Position numbers and translations under genes: made by a program. A DNA stretch of 6,146 bases from Pseudomonadales bacterium (GTDB lineage: Bacteria; Pseudomonadota; Gammaproteobacteria; Pseudomonadales; JAHEIH01), in the NCBI GenBank assembly GCA_023255355.1, contig JALRIU010000214.1, positions 1 to 6,146 on the forward strand. Reading direction: 5' to 3'. Below, one piece after another: positions 5,449 to 6,146 of the stretch (position 1 is its first letter; each line of letters starts with the position of its first letter). The notes under the pieces are model-generated. The model saw only the letters and a program-made list of their open reading frames with translations. It did no database searches and was not told where the DNA came from.

Positions 5449-6146
5449 TTCACGAAAATATTGTTTGGGTTGTGGATGATGATCGCAATATTCGCTGGGT
5501 ATTAGAGAAAGCTCTTAGCCGTGCTGAATATCATACGCGATGCTTTGATAACGGACGATCCTTATTGGACGCACTGCGTGTCTCGCAACCGCACGTGATC
5601 ATTAGTGATATCAGAATGCCGGGTGTCGATGGCCTAGAGTTATTGGCGCAAGTGTCTGCTGACTTTCCTAATATTCCTGTCATTATTACCACGGCACACT
5701 CTGATTTGGATAGTGCCGTGTCGTCTTACCAAGGCGGAGCGTTTGAGTATTTGCCTAAACCCTTTGATATCGAAGAGGCGTTAACTGTTACTCAGCGTGC
5801 TGTAAAGCACGCCAGGAAACAGGGCGTTAACTCTGTTCCTGTCGAGGCTGACACCGGTAAAGAAATTATTGGCGAGGCCCCTGCCATGCAGGAAGTGTTT
5901 CGAGCCATTGGTCGCTTATCGCAATCGAATATTACGGTGTTAATTAATGGTGAATCAGGCACGGGTAAAGAACTGGTTGCTCAGGCATTGCACCGCCATA
6001 GTCCGCGGCGGGATAAAAACTTTATCGCTTTAAACATGGCGGCGATTCCCCATGATCTAATGGAGTCTGAGTTGTTTGGCCATGAAAAAGGTGCCTTTAC
6101 TGGTGCCAATGCCATGCGCCAAGGGCGATTCGAGCAGGCCGATGGT
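5445..6146 (+). CDS. glnG: Nitrogen response regulator NtrC (NR-I), N-terminal half (cut by window edge)
   Basis: This is the sigma-54-dependent activator also called ntrC; when phosphorylated it forms oligomers that hydrolyse ATP and open sigma-54 promoters of nitrogen genes. 234 codons are present of about 470. The receiver domain (1-120) has the acidic cluster DDD (11-13), phospho-acceptor Asp55 in ISDIRMPG, Thr83 and Lys105 in LPKPFD. After a linker, the AAA+ domain begins at about 141 (IIGEAPAM), with Walker A GESGTGKE (169-176) and the sigma-54-contacting GAFTGA loop (216-221), both intact. Walker B and the Fis-type DNA-binding domain lie beyond the window. The ATG overlaps the ntrB stop as ATGA (5445-5448), and GGAG stands 8 nt upstream. 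It should bind the palindrome at 2624-2638, closing an autoregulatory loop. Confidence 0.98.
   Translation, partial: MIHENIVWVVDDDRNIRWVLEKALSRAEYHTRCFDNGRSLLDALRVSQPHVIISDIRMPGVDGLELLAQVSADFPNIPVIITTAHSDLDSAVSSYQGGAFEYLPKPFDIEEALTVTQRAVKHARKQGVNSVPVEADTGKEIIGEAPAMQEVFRAIGRLSQSNITVLINGESGTGKELVAQALHRHSPRRDKNFIALNMAAIPHDLMESELFGHEKGAFTGANAMRQGRFEQADG

Overview
The window reads as a conserved nitrogen-assimilation locus of a gammaproteobacterium, probably marine. The evidence is a GSI-beta glutamine synthetase with an adenylylation tyrosine, an enteric-type NtrB/NtrC pair directly downstream, and a divergent typA/bipA upstream. In E. coli and its relatives typA also lies divergently beside glnA-glnL-glnG. 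A Na+-coupled (NSS) transporter sits between typA and glnA here, which suggests a salt-water lifestyle, but that is inference. I cannot name the genus.

Layout. On the minus strand, 1-962 is the N-terminal half of the ribosome-associated GTPase TypA/BipA (its C-terminal half runs off the left edge), preceded by a promoter-like -10 box with a GC-rich discriminator and a terminator-like hairpin. Position 1102-2523 (minus) encodes an 11-TM neurotransmitter:sodium symporter family protein. The 346-bp divergent region 2524-2869 holds a perfect NtrC-type palindrome, a second degenerate copy exactly 21 bp away, and a very AT-rich, probably curved stretch. On the plus strand follow glnA (2870-4276), a 95-bp spacer with three stem-loops, ntrB/glnL (4372-5448), and the first half of ntrC/glnG (5445 to the right edge), which overlaps ntrB by 4 bp.

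How the parts fit. GlnA makes glutamine from glutamate and ammonia. NtrB phosphorylates NtrC when nitrogen is short, and NtrC-P would bind the sites upstream of glnA and raise expression of glnA and, by readthrough, of ntrBC itself. Stem-loops between glnA and ntrB, together with a GTG start buried in a hairpin and non-optimal codons in ntrB, fit the expected excess of GlnA over the regulators. The transporter shares the divergent region, so it may also respond to NtrC, but nothing in the sequence proves this.

I see no mobile element, CRISPR array, tRNA or rRNA gene, and no undescribed system. The points worth a second look are regulatory: the tandem NtrC sites without a recognisable sigma-54 promoter, the ntrB start hairpin, and the transporter's altered outer gate.
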